Assembly: GCA_002721105.1 (NCBI GenBank)
Contig: PBJL01000001.1
Location: 1-16,668, forward strand
DNA length: 16,668 nt
Reading direction: 5' to 3'
From: Acidiferrobacteraceae bacterium
Lineage (GTDB): Bacteria; Pseudomonadota; Gammaproteobacteria; Arenicellales; UBA868
Part shown: positions 1 through 7,728 of the stretch, piece after piece
Layout of the letters: the number at the start of each line of letters is the position of its first letter
Position numbering within the stretch: the first letter of the stretch is position 1
Notes under the pieces: model-generated
Told to the model about the DNA's origin: nothing
The model's database searches: none
What the model saw: only the letters and a program-made list of their open reading frames with translations
Position numbers and translations under genes: made by a program

Positions 1-1
1 C

Positions 2-910
2 AGTTCCTATCTAATGAACTGCGGAGGAAAACGCATTCGTCCCATGCTTACTCTTTTAGCGGCAAAACTCTGTGGCCGAGATTCAGATGAAACTGTGGTC
101 AAGCATGGCTGCGTTGTTGAATATATACACGCGGCGACACTTCTGCATGATGACGTAGTAGATGAATCAACGGTAAGACGGGGCAAAGAAACCGTCAACG
201 CAAAATGGGGTTCCGATGCAAGCATTCTAGTGGGCGACTTTTTAATTTCACGTGCTATTCTTATCCTAGCAGATGATTGCGAAAGAAAAATCATCCAGGC
301 TATCACCGAAGCCACAAAAGTTCTTGTTGAAGGCGGCATTTTGGAATATGCCGAAGCCCGAAATATCAAAGTGAGCGAAAAACATATTATCGATGTCATT
401 TACCGCAAAACAGCATCAATCCTTTCGGTAAGTGCAAGGCTAGGTGGGTTACTCGCCAATGCTACAGAACAACAGGAAACAGCTATTATTTCTTTTGGTA
501 ATGATTTCGGAATGGCATTTCAACTGATGGACGATGCGCTCGACTACGATGCTGATGAAAAAGTTTTAGGAAAACCACCGGGAACCGATTTTAAAGAAGG
601 ACATGTCACACTCCCCCTTCATCACCTGTATCATAACGCCAATCGAGGACTTAAAAAGGAAATCGAAGGGTTCATCACAAACGAAAACATCGGCCTAGAA
701 GAAGTGCAGTATATCGTCAAACAAATGCGTAAACACAATTCTATAGAATACACACTTAGGTTGGCGCGTTACTACATCGAACGAGCAAAGTCTCATCTAA
801 GGAAAGCCGATTTTCCAAAGCAACAATACATCGAACATTTCGATGCAATCGCAGATTACATCCACAGTCGGCACACAGCTCCAAGCGCACCGGCAGTAAC
901 GGTCAAATAA
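2..910 (+). CDS. Long-chain trans-polyprenyl diphosphate synthase (5' end outside window)
   Basis: Class I isoprenyl synthase that condenses isopentenyl diphosphate onto an allylic diphosphate, making the quinone side chain (IspB/HepT/SdsA type). Seen, counting from the Met at base 14: GGKRIRP at residues 4-10, the first Asp-rich motif HDDVVD (D46, D47, D50), the second Asp-rich motif MDDALD (D173, D174, D177), and GTDFKEGH at 190-197. Small residues four and five positions before the first Asp (T42, A41) fit a long-chain product. In the family GGKRxRP lies about 40-45 residues from the N-terminus, and the frame stays open to base 2. The Met at 14 is therefore internal and roughly 40 residues lie upstream of the window. 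It ends 65 nt before the AMMECR1 gene, possibly in one transcript. The family is certain; the exact chain length is not. Confidence 0.95.
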   Translation, partial: SSYLMNCGGKRIRPMLTLLAAKLCGRDSDETVVKHGCVVEYIHAATLLHDDVVDESTVRRGKETVNAKWGSDASILVGDFLISRAILILADDCERKIIQAITEATKVLVEGGILEYAEARNIKVSEKHIIDVIYRKTASILSVSARLGGLLANATEQQETAIISFGNDFGMAFQLMDDALDYDADEKVLGKPPGTDFKEGHVTLPLHHLYHNANRGLKKEIEGFITNENIGLEEVQYIVKQMRKHNSIEYTLRLARYYIERAKSHLRKADFPKQQYIEHFDAIADYIHSRHTAPSAPAVTVK

Positions 911-975
911 CTGGGCAAATCCCACAAACCCCTGCCCGTGATAATACTTCCCCTAAGTTAAGCAAGGAGATTCTT

Positions 976-1482
976 GTGCACCCTTTCGTAATACTTGCGA
1001 TACGTTCGGTGGAACATTTCATCGAAACCGGAAAACCTCTTTCCTACCCCAACCCCCTACCCAAAGACCTGAACCAAAATGCGGGAACCTTTGTTTCTAT
1101 TAAAAAAAAGGGTGAACTTCGTGGTTGTATTGGCACTATGGTGCCTAAATATAAAAACCTTGCAGAGGAAATCATACAAAATGCTGTTCGAGCGGCTAAT
1201 CAAGATCCACGTTTTGACCCTGTTGAAAAAAGAGAACTACCCGAGCTGAAATTCACCATTGACATTCTAACTCCTCTAGAAAAAATAGAAAATCTAAAAG
1301 GACATGACATCAAAAATTTTGGACTTCTATTAAGGGGTAAAGGAAAACAGGGGCTTCTCCTGCCCAACCTCGACATTATTAAGTCCGCCGATCATCAACT
1401 TAAAGTCTGCTTAAAAAAAGGGGGTTTCAAAGAAAACGATCCTTATGAGCTATTCCGTTTTGAAGTAAAACGATTCAAGTGA
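976..1482 (+). CDS. amrA: AMMECR1-domain protein (AmmeMemoRadiSam system protein A)
   Basis: A 168-aa single-domain AMMECR1 protein. The family signature LRGCIG is at residues 48-53, followed by the conserved DPRF at 77-80, a beta-rich centre (LKFTIDILTPLE) and LLLP near residues 127-130. The start is GTG at 976, set by AAGGAG at 964-969 with 6 nt spacing. In many bacteria and archaea this protein is encoded with a Memo-like protein (B) and a radical SAM enzyme (C); neither is within the visible part of this locus. The molecular reaction of AMMECR1 proteins is not settled, so only the family name is given. Length is normal or slightly short for bacterial members (about 170-190 aa). Confidence 0.92.
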   Translation: MHPFVILAIRSVEHFIETGKPLSYPNPLPKDLNQNAGTFVSIKKKGELRGCIGTMVPKYKNLAEEIIQNAVRAANQDPRFDPVEKRELPELKFTIDILTPLEKIENLKGHDIKNFGLLLRGKGKQGLLLPNLDIIKSADHQLKVCLKKGGFKENDPYELFRFEVKRFK

Positions 1483-1588
1483 AAAATCATTTATTAAATG
1501 AAATATTGCTTTCGATCTTCTTTTTTCATAAAGTTTCAGAGACCACTAATAATTTTGAATTCGGACCACCTTAAACTCCAGAAATAAA

Positions 1589-2488
1589 GTGCTGCCCACA
1601 ACTCTTAAAAAATGGATCGGCCTTCCCATTACGTGCGAAAACCCAAATTCAATATTCGTCGGTTTGATTGGAGGAGTAGGAGACCTGATTGCTGCGGCCC
1701 CAACCGTAGTAGCATTAAAAAATAAATACCCCGAAGCTAAATTACATTTCGGTGTGGGGGATGGAATATTTTATAACGCCATAAAAAACGATCCAAACAT
1801 CGATTATTTTGAAACCCCATTCCACTATAATGTATGGAAAAAAAGAGGGCATAGAAAAACCTACCGGGAAAAATTCAAAGAACACGACCTGGTCTTTCTT
1901 CTGGACAATGGGAACCGGAACTGGTGGAAACAAAAAAAACACCTAATGGACATCTATGCTGAAAAATGTGGGGTTACCTTACCAGAGCGTAGACCCTTAA
2001 TTTACCTTGATGAGAAGGACATAAAGGGGGCCCAGAACAAACTCGATGAACTGGGTATTTCAGAAAACGACAAGTTCTTGATCCTTTCTCCTGAAACCCG
2101 ATCAAAAAAAGAAATGAAGGAATGGCCTCATGACCGCTTTTTATCACTCATTGAAAAAATCAATCAAAATTATGATTTTAAAATCATTACTTTTGTTTCC
2201 AAGGAAAACTCCCTCGATTATGAGGGTACCATTTCTTTAAAAGGTTATCCTTTAGGCCCTTCTTCGGCGATGATCAAAAAAGCAAATTACTATATTGGAC
2301 TAGACAATGGGTTGACCCATATTGCCTCTTGTTTCGACGTTAAAATGATTTCAATCCACATTGGGTACCCAGTGGAATGCTCCGGTCCCCTCTCACCCTA
2401 TGCCAAAACCATCGCCCATAACCCCTTCGATCCACCCGAATCCATCTCAGTGCAAGAGGTTTTCGAAACATTTAATAATTCCATTTAA
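1589..2488 (+). CDS. Glycosyltransferase family 9 (ADP-heptose:LPS heptosyltransferase-like)
   Basis: A 299-aa GT-B fold enzyme of CAZy family GT9, which transfers heptose from ADP-heptose to LPS core or related glycans at the inner face of the cytoplasmic membrane. Seen: the N-terminal loop IGGVGDLIAAAP (27-38), whose GD is equivalent to the catalytic loop of WaaC/WaaF; the second-domain start FLILSPETRSKKEMKEWP (163-180), matching the nucleotide-binding strand and the xWP element; and GLDNGLTHIAS (237-247), the GT9 'sxDtGxxHxA' motif. The GTG start at 1589 lacks a clear Shine-Dalgarno sequence, but no better in-frame start upstream keeps the N-terminal strand at normal distance. The family usually runs 320-360 aa, so it is compact. 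The acceptor sugar cannot be read from sequence. Confidence 0.9.
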   Translation: MLPTTLKKWIGLPITCENPNSIFVGLIGGVGDLIAAAPTVVALKNKYPEAKLHFGVGDGIFYNAIKNDPNIDYFETPFHYNVWKKRGHRKTYREKFKEHDLVFLLDNGNRNWWKQKKHLMDIYAEKCGVTLPERRPLIYLDEKDIKGAQNKLDELGISENDKFLILSPETRSKKEMKEWPHDRFLSLIEKINQNYDFKIITFVSKENSLDYEGTISLKGYPLGPSSAMIKKANYYIGLDNGLTHIASCFDVKMISIHIGYPVECSGPLSPYAKTIAHNPFDPPESISVQEVFETFNNSI

Positions 2489-2785
2489 AAAATAAATTTA
2501 CTATTAAGTCACTCCATATACACCTACCACCCTAAAATTCCGATATAAAAAAGATAGGTAACATGCGCATTGCTCTCTTCATTCAGTGTTTTTTTAATAG
2601 TTAGGAATGTGGTAAAAAAACCAGAATTACTGTAAATATATATAAGAAGATTAAAGGGGGCACTTAAATGGAGAATTTAAATATCTAATCTGCTGATTTT
2701 CGTGTAGACATATTTTTTAATTACATCAAAAAGAAGGCAGGTTAAAGTTTAGAAAAAAAACCCAATTAAACAAACAATTGATGTC
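2489..2785. other. Intergenic region with a possible 5' gene relic
   Basis: A 297-nt AT-rich stretch without a convincing gene. It holds the short open frame at 2563-2604 (separate entry) and a second mini-frame: AAAGGGGG at 2654-2661, a good Shine-Dalgarno, followed by ATG at 2668 and a stop after six codons. Two ribosome-binding-like sites leading into immediately closed frames suggest decayed coding DNA rather than a designed regulatory region. No terminator hairpin or strong sigma-70 promoter was seen. Confidence 0.4.
2563..2604 (+). pseudogene. Possible 5' relic of an LutA/LldE-type Fe-S protein gene
   Basis: An ATG followed by only 13 codons reads MRIALFIQCFFNS and then TAG. The opening resembles the N-terminus of the (Fe-S)-binding LutA/LldE/YkgE family, which typically begins MRVALFIPCYVD or similar, and AGGT lies just upstream. 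Nothing downstream in any frame continues the family (YPxVGxAT is not found), so if real this is a truncated 5' stub. Thirteen residues are very little evidence and the match is from memory. Confidence 0.25.
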
Positions 2786-3349
2786 ATGAAATATTTTGCT
2801 ATTATTTTAAACTTAAATGGTGAATTGGAACAACAAGCTAGGAAAGGTTGGCAATTACTTAAACAAAACCTTTCCATTAAATTTATCGCCAGCAACTCCC
2901 CTTGTCCTCATATCACATTAGAAAGTGGTTTTTATGGTAATCAAAATTCTGTATTGGAAGCTATGAGCAAAGTAGCTAAAAACACCCTCCCTTTTACAAT
3001 TAAAGCAAATGGGCTCGGAGTATTTGTTCAAGAATCTCCGGTAATTCATATTCGCTGGGTCAACAATAAAGCTTTAATTCAACTTCGACAAGCTCTGGCT
3101 AAAGAATTAATAGAGAGGTCCTGCGATAACCCAACCGACTCAATTTTGGGTTATCAAGTAAATGCAAATTGGCTTCCTAAAACAACCCTTGCATTTAAAG
3201 ATTCTTCCTATGATACGCTTCCTAAAGCACTACGAATCCTAAAGCCTTTGGTTTTTGATTCTATATTGGAAGTGAAAAAATTGGCGTTGTACGAATACGC
3301 TGATAAGCAACCTGAAAAACAATTGGATAGCATTTCTTTAAATAAATAA
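2786..3349 (+). CDS. 2'-5' RNA ligase / 2H phosphoesterase superfamily protein, second motif altered
   Basis: A 187-aa protein with the layout of the 2H superfamily (LigT/ThpR, CPDase), whose active site uses two HxT/S motifs. The first is intact: CPHITLESGF with H42 and T44. The second, expected as PHxTLA, reads LPKTTLAF (131-137), with Lys132 (codon AAA) in place of His. The second motif carries a catalytic acid/base in the active family, so activity may be lost or changed while nucleotide binding remains possible. The spacing of the motifs (about 90 residues) and the N-terminal strand MKYFAIILNL fit the fold. There is no obvious Shine-Dalgarno before the ATG. It is isolated: a 297-nt gap upstream and a convergent gene downstream. 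Any RNA substrate is unknown. Confidence 0.75.
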   Translation: MKYFAIILNLNGELEQQARKGWQLLKQNLSIKFIASNSPCPHITLESGFYGNQNSVLEAMSKVAKNTLPFTIKANGLGVFVQESPVIHIRWVNNKALIQLRQALAKELIERSCDNPTDSILGYQVNANWLPKTTLAFKDSSYDTLPKALRILKPLVFDSILEVKKLALYEYADKQPEKQLDSISLNK

Positions 3350-3413
3350 GAGAAAAATTTTTGTCCTTCTCTATTTTAATTAGTTTGGCTACTCACCATT
3401 TCGGATACTAGCA

Positions 3414-3438
3414 AATAAAAAAAATTAGTTTTTTTATT
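3414..3438. terminator. A/T-only hairpin between convergent genes (possible bidirectional terminator)
   Basis: AATAAAAAAA at 3414-3423 is the exact reverse complement of TTTTTTTATT at 3429-3438, with a 5-nt loop. It lies 65 nt after the stop of the 2H-protein gene (+) and 22 nt before the stop-codon side of the dienelactone hydrolase gene (-). On either strand it ends in a U-rich tract. The stem has no G-C pairs, so it is weak; its placement between two convergent genes is the main support. Confidence 0.4.
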
Positions 3439-3460
3439 AACAGATAGCCCTTCGGAGATC

Positions 3461-4252
3461 CTAATTAAAAATACGCTGAAAAAATCTCAGCATTTCTGAC
3501 CAAGCCTGCTCGTCAGCATTTTTATTGTATTGAAGAGCAGGTATATTAAATTTTTTGCTGAACTCATCGGCCTGAGGGTTCGTATAACTGTGCCTGACTC
3601 CCTTTAGGTTCATATATGTAAAGTCAACATTTGACTTGAACATTTCTTGAGAAAAAGCGGCTACAGTTTCGGGCTGAAGGAAATCATCTTCCGACCCATT
3701 AATAATCAGTACAGCAGACTTGATAGAGTTCTTCTTAATTGCGGGTTCCATTGGTAGGGCGCTATGAAAACCTACTATTCCTTTTAGGTCTGTACCTCCT
3801 CTAGCCATTTTGATGGAAACTGCTCCTCCAAAACAAAACCCGACAGACCCGATACGCGTACCATCAACCGTTTTATGAGCTTTCAAAATTTCCAAAGCCT
3901 TATTATATCTCGCTTGGGATTCAGGCCAGTTATTAAATGCCGCATTCATAAACTCCCCGGCTTTTTTGGGATGATTCGCTAACTTACCATCGCCATACAT
4001 GTCCAATGCAAATGCAGTGTATCCGGCTTCGGCCAGCATTTTAGCCCGATTTCGCGCATGATCGTTATGCCCCCACCATTCATGTACCACTATCACACCG
4101 GGACGTTTGTCTGTGGAATCGTCGAAAGCCAAAAACCCGGTTAGTTTTGTACCATCGTGGCTGTATTCGATTTCTTCTACCTTGATTCCTGCATTTGCGA
4201 AAGACACTAAACTAAATAAAACAATTACACCCAATGCAAATATACTTTTCAT
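3461..4252 (-). CDS. Exported dienelactone hydrolase family protein
   Basis: An alpha/beta hydrolase of the dienelactone hydrolase (DLH) family, 263 aa. Residues 1-21 form a Sec signal peptide (MKSIFALGVIVLFSLVSFANA), so the mature enzyme is predicted to be periplasmic. Catalytic elements are visible: nucleophile Cys140 in GFCFGG, an acid Asp189 or Asp190 in GSEDDF, His221 in GVRHSYTNP, and Glu58 in VVHEWWG, the residue that in classical DLH holds the nucleophile. Classical DLH opens the dienelactone ring in chloroaromatic degradation, but exported paralogues like this one are widespread and have unknown substrates; nothing nearby suggests an aromatic pathway. It faces the 2H-protein gene tail to tail and lies downstream of rmuC on the same strand. 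Confidence 0.92.
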   Translation of the reverse strand: MKSIFALGVIVLFSLVSFANAGIKVEEIEYSHDGTKLTGFLAFDDSTDKRPGVIVVHEWWGHNDHARNRAKMLAEAGYTAFALDMYGDGKLANHPKKAGEFMNAAFNNWPESQARYNKALEILKAHKTVDGTRIGSVGFCFGGAVSIKMARGGTDLKGIVGFHSALPMEPAIKKNSIKSAVLIINGSEDDFLQPETVAAFSQEMFKSNVDFTYMNLKGVRHSYTNPQADEFSKKFNIPALQYNKNADEQAWSEMLRFFQRIFN

Positions 4253-4372
4253 GATGATAGTCCAGTAATACGATTATTTTTTGACAAGATGAAATATCCT
4301 ACCGAGCTGACTCAGAAAAAGGAAGAGAAATATGTTTCCAAGACAACCCAACCCTAATCCTGCAGCACTAAC

Positions 4373-4441
4373 TTAAATTTGACCTGTCCCGCACCCAAAC
4401 AAAAATAAAGCGATACCAAATATGTAAGCAAGTTTTTTCAT
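4373..4441 (-). CDS. Possible 22-aa lipoprotein peptide
   Basis: A tiny frame in the gap between rmuC and the DLH gene. It starts MKKLAYIFGIALFLFGC and stops five residues after the Cys. This is a complete lipoprotein signal sequence: two Lys, a hydrophobic core, and a lipobox-like LFGC with Cys17. The start lies 38 nt below the rmuC stop, with AAAGAG a few bases upstream as a weak ribosome-binding site. Without the TAA at 4373-4375 the same frame would run on through a Gly/Leu/Phe-rich stretch to a stop near 4285, so it may be either a genuine entericidin-sized lipopeptide or the truncated front of a decayed membrane protein. Confidence 0.35.
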   Translation of the reverse strand: MKKLAYIFGIALFLFGCGTGQI

Positions 4442-4479
4442 TTACTCTTTGGCTTCTATCAGATGGATTAGTTCATGAT

Positions 4480-5511
4480 TCAATTGCGATCAGGATTTTC
4501 AATAGATAGAGGTTCTATTCCGATTGGCTTTTCAGTTATTTGCAGTACATCTTTATCTACCTTATTTAGCTCCTTATGGGCTCTGTTGTAGTGGTTCACC
4601 GTCGTGCTCAGAGAATTGCCAAGTTTTCCCATGTGCTGATCATAGTTTCCCAAATGCTTACCGAGTTCTTCCACCCTTGCTATGATTTCCTTAGCTGAAG
4701 CCTCAATTTTTAATGCTCTGAAACCCTGGATTACAGTCTGCAGGTAGGCCATGAATGAGGTCGGCGAGACAATAATGACTTTTTTCTCAAATGCATATTC
4801 GATCAGATCTCGTGAGGAAGCTTTAACAGAACCGATAGAATTAGATAATAAGTCATAGAAAATAGCTTCGGACGGGATAAACATAAATACAAAATCGAGA
4901 GTGTTTTCATTAGGGCGGATATACTTGGAGGTTTCCAGTATTCGTGCTTTTACATCCTGTATGAATGCTCTTTCCAACCTTTCTTGTTCTGTTTTCGTTT
5001 TTTCTTCTACCAGCCGGTTGTAGTTTTCCATTGGGAACTTGGAATCAATAGGCAGTATGGTTTGTTCTTCAGCTTTTCCAAAATATATGGCAGCATCTGC
5101 CACGTTCCCATCATTAAACTTGTATTGCAGGGAATAATGCTCTGGAGGTAGAGCGTTTTTTAGGACTGTTTCCAGAAAAAACTCTCCAAGAACACCGCGT
5201 TGTTTCGGATTCATTAAAATATTCTGGATGGTTTTAAGTTGATCTGTTACATCAATGACCTGTTTATTGGTTTCGTTGACTTTGGTGATTTGTTCGGTAA
5301 TGTCCTTGATGAGTTTATTCGATTCACCGATTTGAGTTTTCATGGATTCGTGGGATTCGCCCAGTTTTTTATCCAAGGTTTCAGCCACTTTGCTCAATTG
5401 TTCCTGGATCAAAAGAATACTTGGATCTAATGCTCTTGTATTATTTTTTCTGAGCAAGACCAGGATCAAAATAAATGCGGCAACTAATAATCCTATAAAT
5501 AATTCGGTCAT
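4480..5511 (-). CDS. rmuC: RmuC family protein (DNA recombination protein RmuC homologue)
   Basis: 343 aa. Order of elements: an N-terminal membrane helix (about 4-20), a coiled-coil stretch (about 32-98, heptad-like with LSKVAETLDKKL), then the RmuC domain from about 104 to 310. Family hallmarks are QRGVLGEFFLE (104-114), LPPEHYSLQ, ADAAIYF (138-144) and LPIDSKFPMENY (153-164). In E. coli RmuC limits recombination at inverted repeats; the domain is related to restriction-endonuclease-like folds and is thought to be a membrane-tethered nuclease, with the mechanism unproven. The short charged C-terminal tail (about 315-343) is variable in the family. It lies 99 nt downstream of the STAND/TPR reading frame on the same strand; whether that is one transcript cannot be told. 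Confidence 0.93.
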   Translation of the reverse strand: MTELFIGLLVAAFILILVLLRKNNTRALDPSILLIQEQLSKVAETLDKKLGESHESMKTQIGESNKLIKDITEQITKVNETNKQVIDVTDQLKTIQNILMNPKQRGVLGEFFLETVLKNALPPEHYSLQYKFNDGNVADAAIYFGKAEEQTILPIDSKFPMENYNRLVEEKTKTEQERLERAFIQDVKARILETSKYIRPNENTLDFVFMFIPSEAIFYDLLSNSIGSVKASSRDLIEYAFEKKVIIVSPTSFMAYLQTVIQGFRALKIEASAKEIIARVEELGKHLGNYDQHMGKLGNSLSTTVNHYNRAHKELNKVDKDVLQITEKPIGIEPLSIENPDRN

Positions 5512-5610
5512 CTATAGTCATTCCGTTTTTAAAAAATTAATATATTTCACTGCATCATCCTTTACATTTTGAAATGTATTAGGTTATTTAAATGGAACTT
5601 TAGATTTGTG

Positions 5611-7725
5611 TTAATCGAGATCCTTAATATAACCATTCGCTTTTTTCTCTAATTCAGGAAATATAGTTTTAATGTTTTGCAGTGATTCTTTAAGTGGGGT
5701 TCTTGCAAATTCCGGAATTGCTTTGCATAACCCGGATTCAATAAATTTATCCAATTCTTCAAGTACATAATCAAAAGATTTATTGTTTTTTGATGCAACA
5801 CATACCTCAATAATTCCTCCTAAGGCGAACGCTATGTTAATCCCGTTATTTTGAGATACTGCTGCGGTCAAACTATCTTCATAGTACCTTGAAGCCTGAC
5901 TATAAAGTTCCTGGTTTGGTTCATTTCCCAGGATGGCTTTATCTAGACATACTTTTCCTAACATGCTGTTCATACGACAGATTCCTTGAAAGTCACCGTT
6001 TTCTGCTGAAATTTTCAAATTAATTTTATATGCATCTTCTGCACTTGAAAGTTCTCCTTTGGCCTTATAGCAATCACCCATGCCTCCGTGAGAAATTCCA
6101 ACACCTTTTTGATCATTTATTTGCGGCATTTCATTTAGTTCTGCAGCCTCTTTAAAGAAAGGCAACGCATCGTCGGGTTTTTTTAAACCAAATAAAAATA
6201 TAAAACCCAAGTTGTTTAATGCTTCAGACTTTACTTTTAGTAATTCTATTCGTATAGAATCATTTAACCCTCCTTTTGAAATAGCATCATCAATGTCGTT
6301 TAAAACTTTTATGTGTTCTTTTTTTCTGAGCTCAGTTTCCTTAGAAGGAAGAGAAGCTGCATGGTAGAATTGCGCCCGACATTTTTGAGTAACATCTATA
6401 ACTGTTGATGATAGAACGTTTTTCGAACAGGAAAGGCTTTCATCAAAACGTCTTAACCGGTAACAGGCAAGTGACCTAAGTGTCATAATTTCATTTTTAA
6501 TCCAGGCGGGATCAAATTCGGCTAATGTTGAGTGTCCATCTTCTTTCAAGGCGTCGCTAGCCTCATCGATTATGGTCAATGCTTCATTGGGATCTTTTTG
6601 AGCATCCAGCAAACACTTGCTGTAAGAAATATATAAATCAAGCCTTACCTTTATATTGGTTTTGCAACCTACTATTTTTGTTGCGTTAACAGAATTTAAA
6701 TACAATTCGATTGCATTACTTGTCATACCTTTTGCATAAGACTGTTCCGCTGCAATTCTGTTGTATTTTACTGCTTTGTCAGGAAAAACATCTTTTATGG
6801 AGTTTGAGTGATAGGCTAATGCCTGTGCGAGTTCATTATCTATTTCATCAGCAGTAAAATCATTAAAATTCAGACTTTTTTCTTTTAGAGAAATAAACCT
6901 CTTGTGATATATCCTGACGCGCTGGGTTGTGACAAAACGTGTTGAATGTTCGTCATAGGCAAGAAATTTAATTCCTCCTCTTATTCGCTTATCAGCAAAT
7001 GCATAAACGTCGTCACAGTCTGGTACATCGATCAGGATTTTTGCTGCAACGGCTTCTTCTAGAATTTCGAGAAGCTCTAGTGGGTCAATTTTGAATATAT
7101 CAGCAACAAGTGAAACTTTGAACTCTTGCCCTATTATCGCGCAACAATGTAAAATACCGATTAATTGTTCATCACATTCTCCTAGAAGGTTGTTCAACAT
7201 TCCCTTGTAGTCACTTGAAGGAGGAAGTGCTTGAATGGAATCAAGGTTGGGAATTATAAATCGGTCCCCGAAAGGCTCGATCATTTTTTTCTTTAATAGA
7301 GTCGCTAAGGTTTGAAGCACATGGAGCGGCCTTGATACTCCAAGTGATGAAAAGTAGGATATAAGTGCTTGCTGACTTCTAAATTCAAATCTTAAGTTTT
7401 GCAGTAGACTTTTAACTATTGATTCGTTTTCAAGAATGCCTTCATTAATATTTGTAGAAAGATTTATTATTTCTTTCTCACCCAGCTCTAATATTAAATT
7501 TTTTACTTTATCTGATAATTCTACAGGCCGACTGGTAAGGATAAAACAACACTCGTTATTGGAAAAATTGTTGGAAAGCATATCAAGTAACAATTTAAAT
7601 AATTCAAAGGTTTCCTGATCCATCCATTGAGTATCATCTAATATAAAAACTACTTTACTGTGTTCCTGTTGTGCCAGATTAACCAGTGTCTCGCTGATTA
7701 CAGTAGCAATTTCTCTGGTATTGGT
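5611..7725 (-). CDS. C-terminal half of the split 7TM-STAND receptor: Walker B, winged-helix-like region and TPRs
   Basis: This frame continues the gene entered as 7698-9701; codons from 7725 downward are the post-shift part (704 aa). Numbering here is from the Met at 7623. The Walker B strand VVFILDDTQW lies just before that Met, so the Met is inside the ATPase core and is not a plausible start; it also has no Shine-Dalgarno sequence. Next come a sensor-like strand CCFILTSRP (25-33), an AAA_16/STAND lid and a winged-helix-like region (about 140-225) with CAIIGQEFKVSLVADIF, typical of MalT/adenylate-cyclase-linked STAND ATPases. The rest (about 260-670) is all-helical with TPR-like units, clearest at 465-545 (ALNNLGFIFL, DDALPFFKEAAEL, GGMGDCYKAKGE, SAEDAYKINLKIS). 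STAND proteins act as ATP-driven switches whose repeats sense or bind partners. Alone this half lacks a P-loop and could not bind ATP normally. Confidence 0.8.
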   Translation of the reverse strand, partial: TNTREIATVISETLVNLAQQEHSKVVFILDDTQWMDQETFELFKLLLDMLSNNFSNNECCFILTSRPVELSDKVKNLILELGEKEIINLSTNINEGILENESIVKSLLQNLRFEFRSQQALISYFSSLGVSRPLHVLQTLATLLKKKMIEPFGDRFIIPNLDSIQALPPSSDYKGMLNNLLGECDEQLIGILHCCAIIGQEFKVSLVADIFKIDPLELLEILEEAVAAKILIDVPDCDDVYAFADKRIRGGIKFLAYDEHSTRFVTTQRVRIYHKRFISLKEKSLNFNDFTADEIDNELAQALAYHSNSIKDVFPDKAVKYNRIAAEQSYAKGMTSNAIELYLNSVNATKIVGCKTNIKVRLDLYISYSKCLLDAQKDPNEALTIIDEASDALKEDGHSTLAEFDPAWIKNEIMTLRSLACYRLRRFDESLSCSKNVLSSTVIDVTQKCRAQFYHAASLPSKETELRKKEHIKVLNDIDDAISKGGLNDSIRIELLKVKSEALNNLGFIFLFGLKKPDDALPFFKEAAELNEMPQINDQKGVGISHGGMGDCYKAKGELSSAEDAYKINLKISAENGDFQGICRMNSMLGKVCLDKAILGNEPNQELYSQASRYYEDSLTAAVSQNNGINIAFALGGIIEVCVASKNNKSFDYVLEELDKFIESGLCKAIPEFARTPLKESLQNIKTIFPELEKKANGYIKDLD

Positions 7726-7728
7726 TTT
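7682..7728 (-). promoter_or_regulatory. Frame-junction: A4 slip site with downstream stem-loop, or frameshift lesion
   Basis: On the coding (-) strand the upstream frame reads GCC AGA AAA CCA; stepping back one base at the AAAA run (7725-7728) gives AGA AAA ACC AAT and the protein RKTNTREIATVISE, running directly into the Walker B strand. The upstream frame stops at 7698-7700; the downstream frame is closed above 7737, so the shift must occur in the 40-nt overlap. Five nt after the run, ACCAG (7719-7715) pairs with CTGGT (7686-7682); inside it TTGCT (7709-7705) pairs with AGCGA (7695-7691) with one G-U. The zero-frame stop sits in the loop. A Lys tRNA can re-pair perfectly on A AAA, but the codon before it (AGA) cannot, so this is not a full X XXY YYZ heptamer. 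A single missing A in the run would look the same. Confidence 0.45.

Noticed and set aside
14..16. ATG at 14 as the true start of the polyprenyl synthase
   Set aside because: GGKRIRP would lie at residue 4, whereas the family has about 40 residues before it, and the frame is open to base 2.
1489..1503. Inverted repeat CATTTATTAAATG after the AMMECR1 gene
   Set aside because: Only six pairs around a single central base, which cannot form a normal hairpin; likely chance in AT-rich DNA.
3349..3372. AGAGAA...TTCTCT hairpin right after the 2H-protein stop as a terminator
   Set aside because: Six-pair stem with a 12-nt loop and no continuous U-run; the A/T hairpin at 3414-3438 is a better candidate.
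5563..5578. Palindrome TACATTTTGAAATGTA between the STAND/TPR frame and rmuC as a terminator
   Set aside because: Seven A/T-rich pairs with a 2-nt loop and no following U-run on the - strand; too weak to support a terminator.
5611..7623. Treating the TPR/ATPase half as an independent gene starting at ATG 7623
   Set aside because: The Met lies just after the Walker B strand, has no Shine-Dalgarno sequence, and the open frame upstream encodes the missing part of the ATPase fold up to the junction at 7725.
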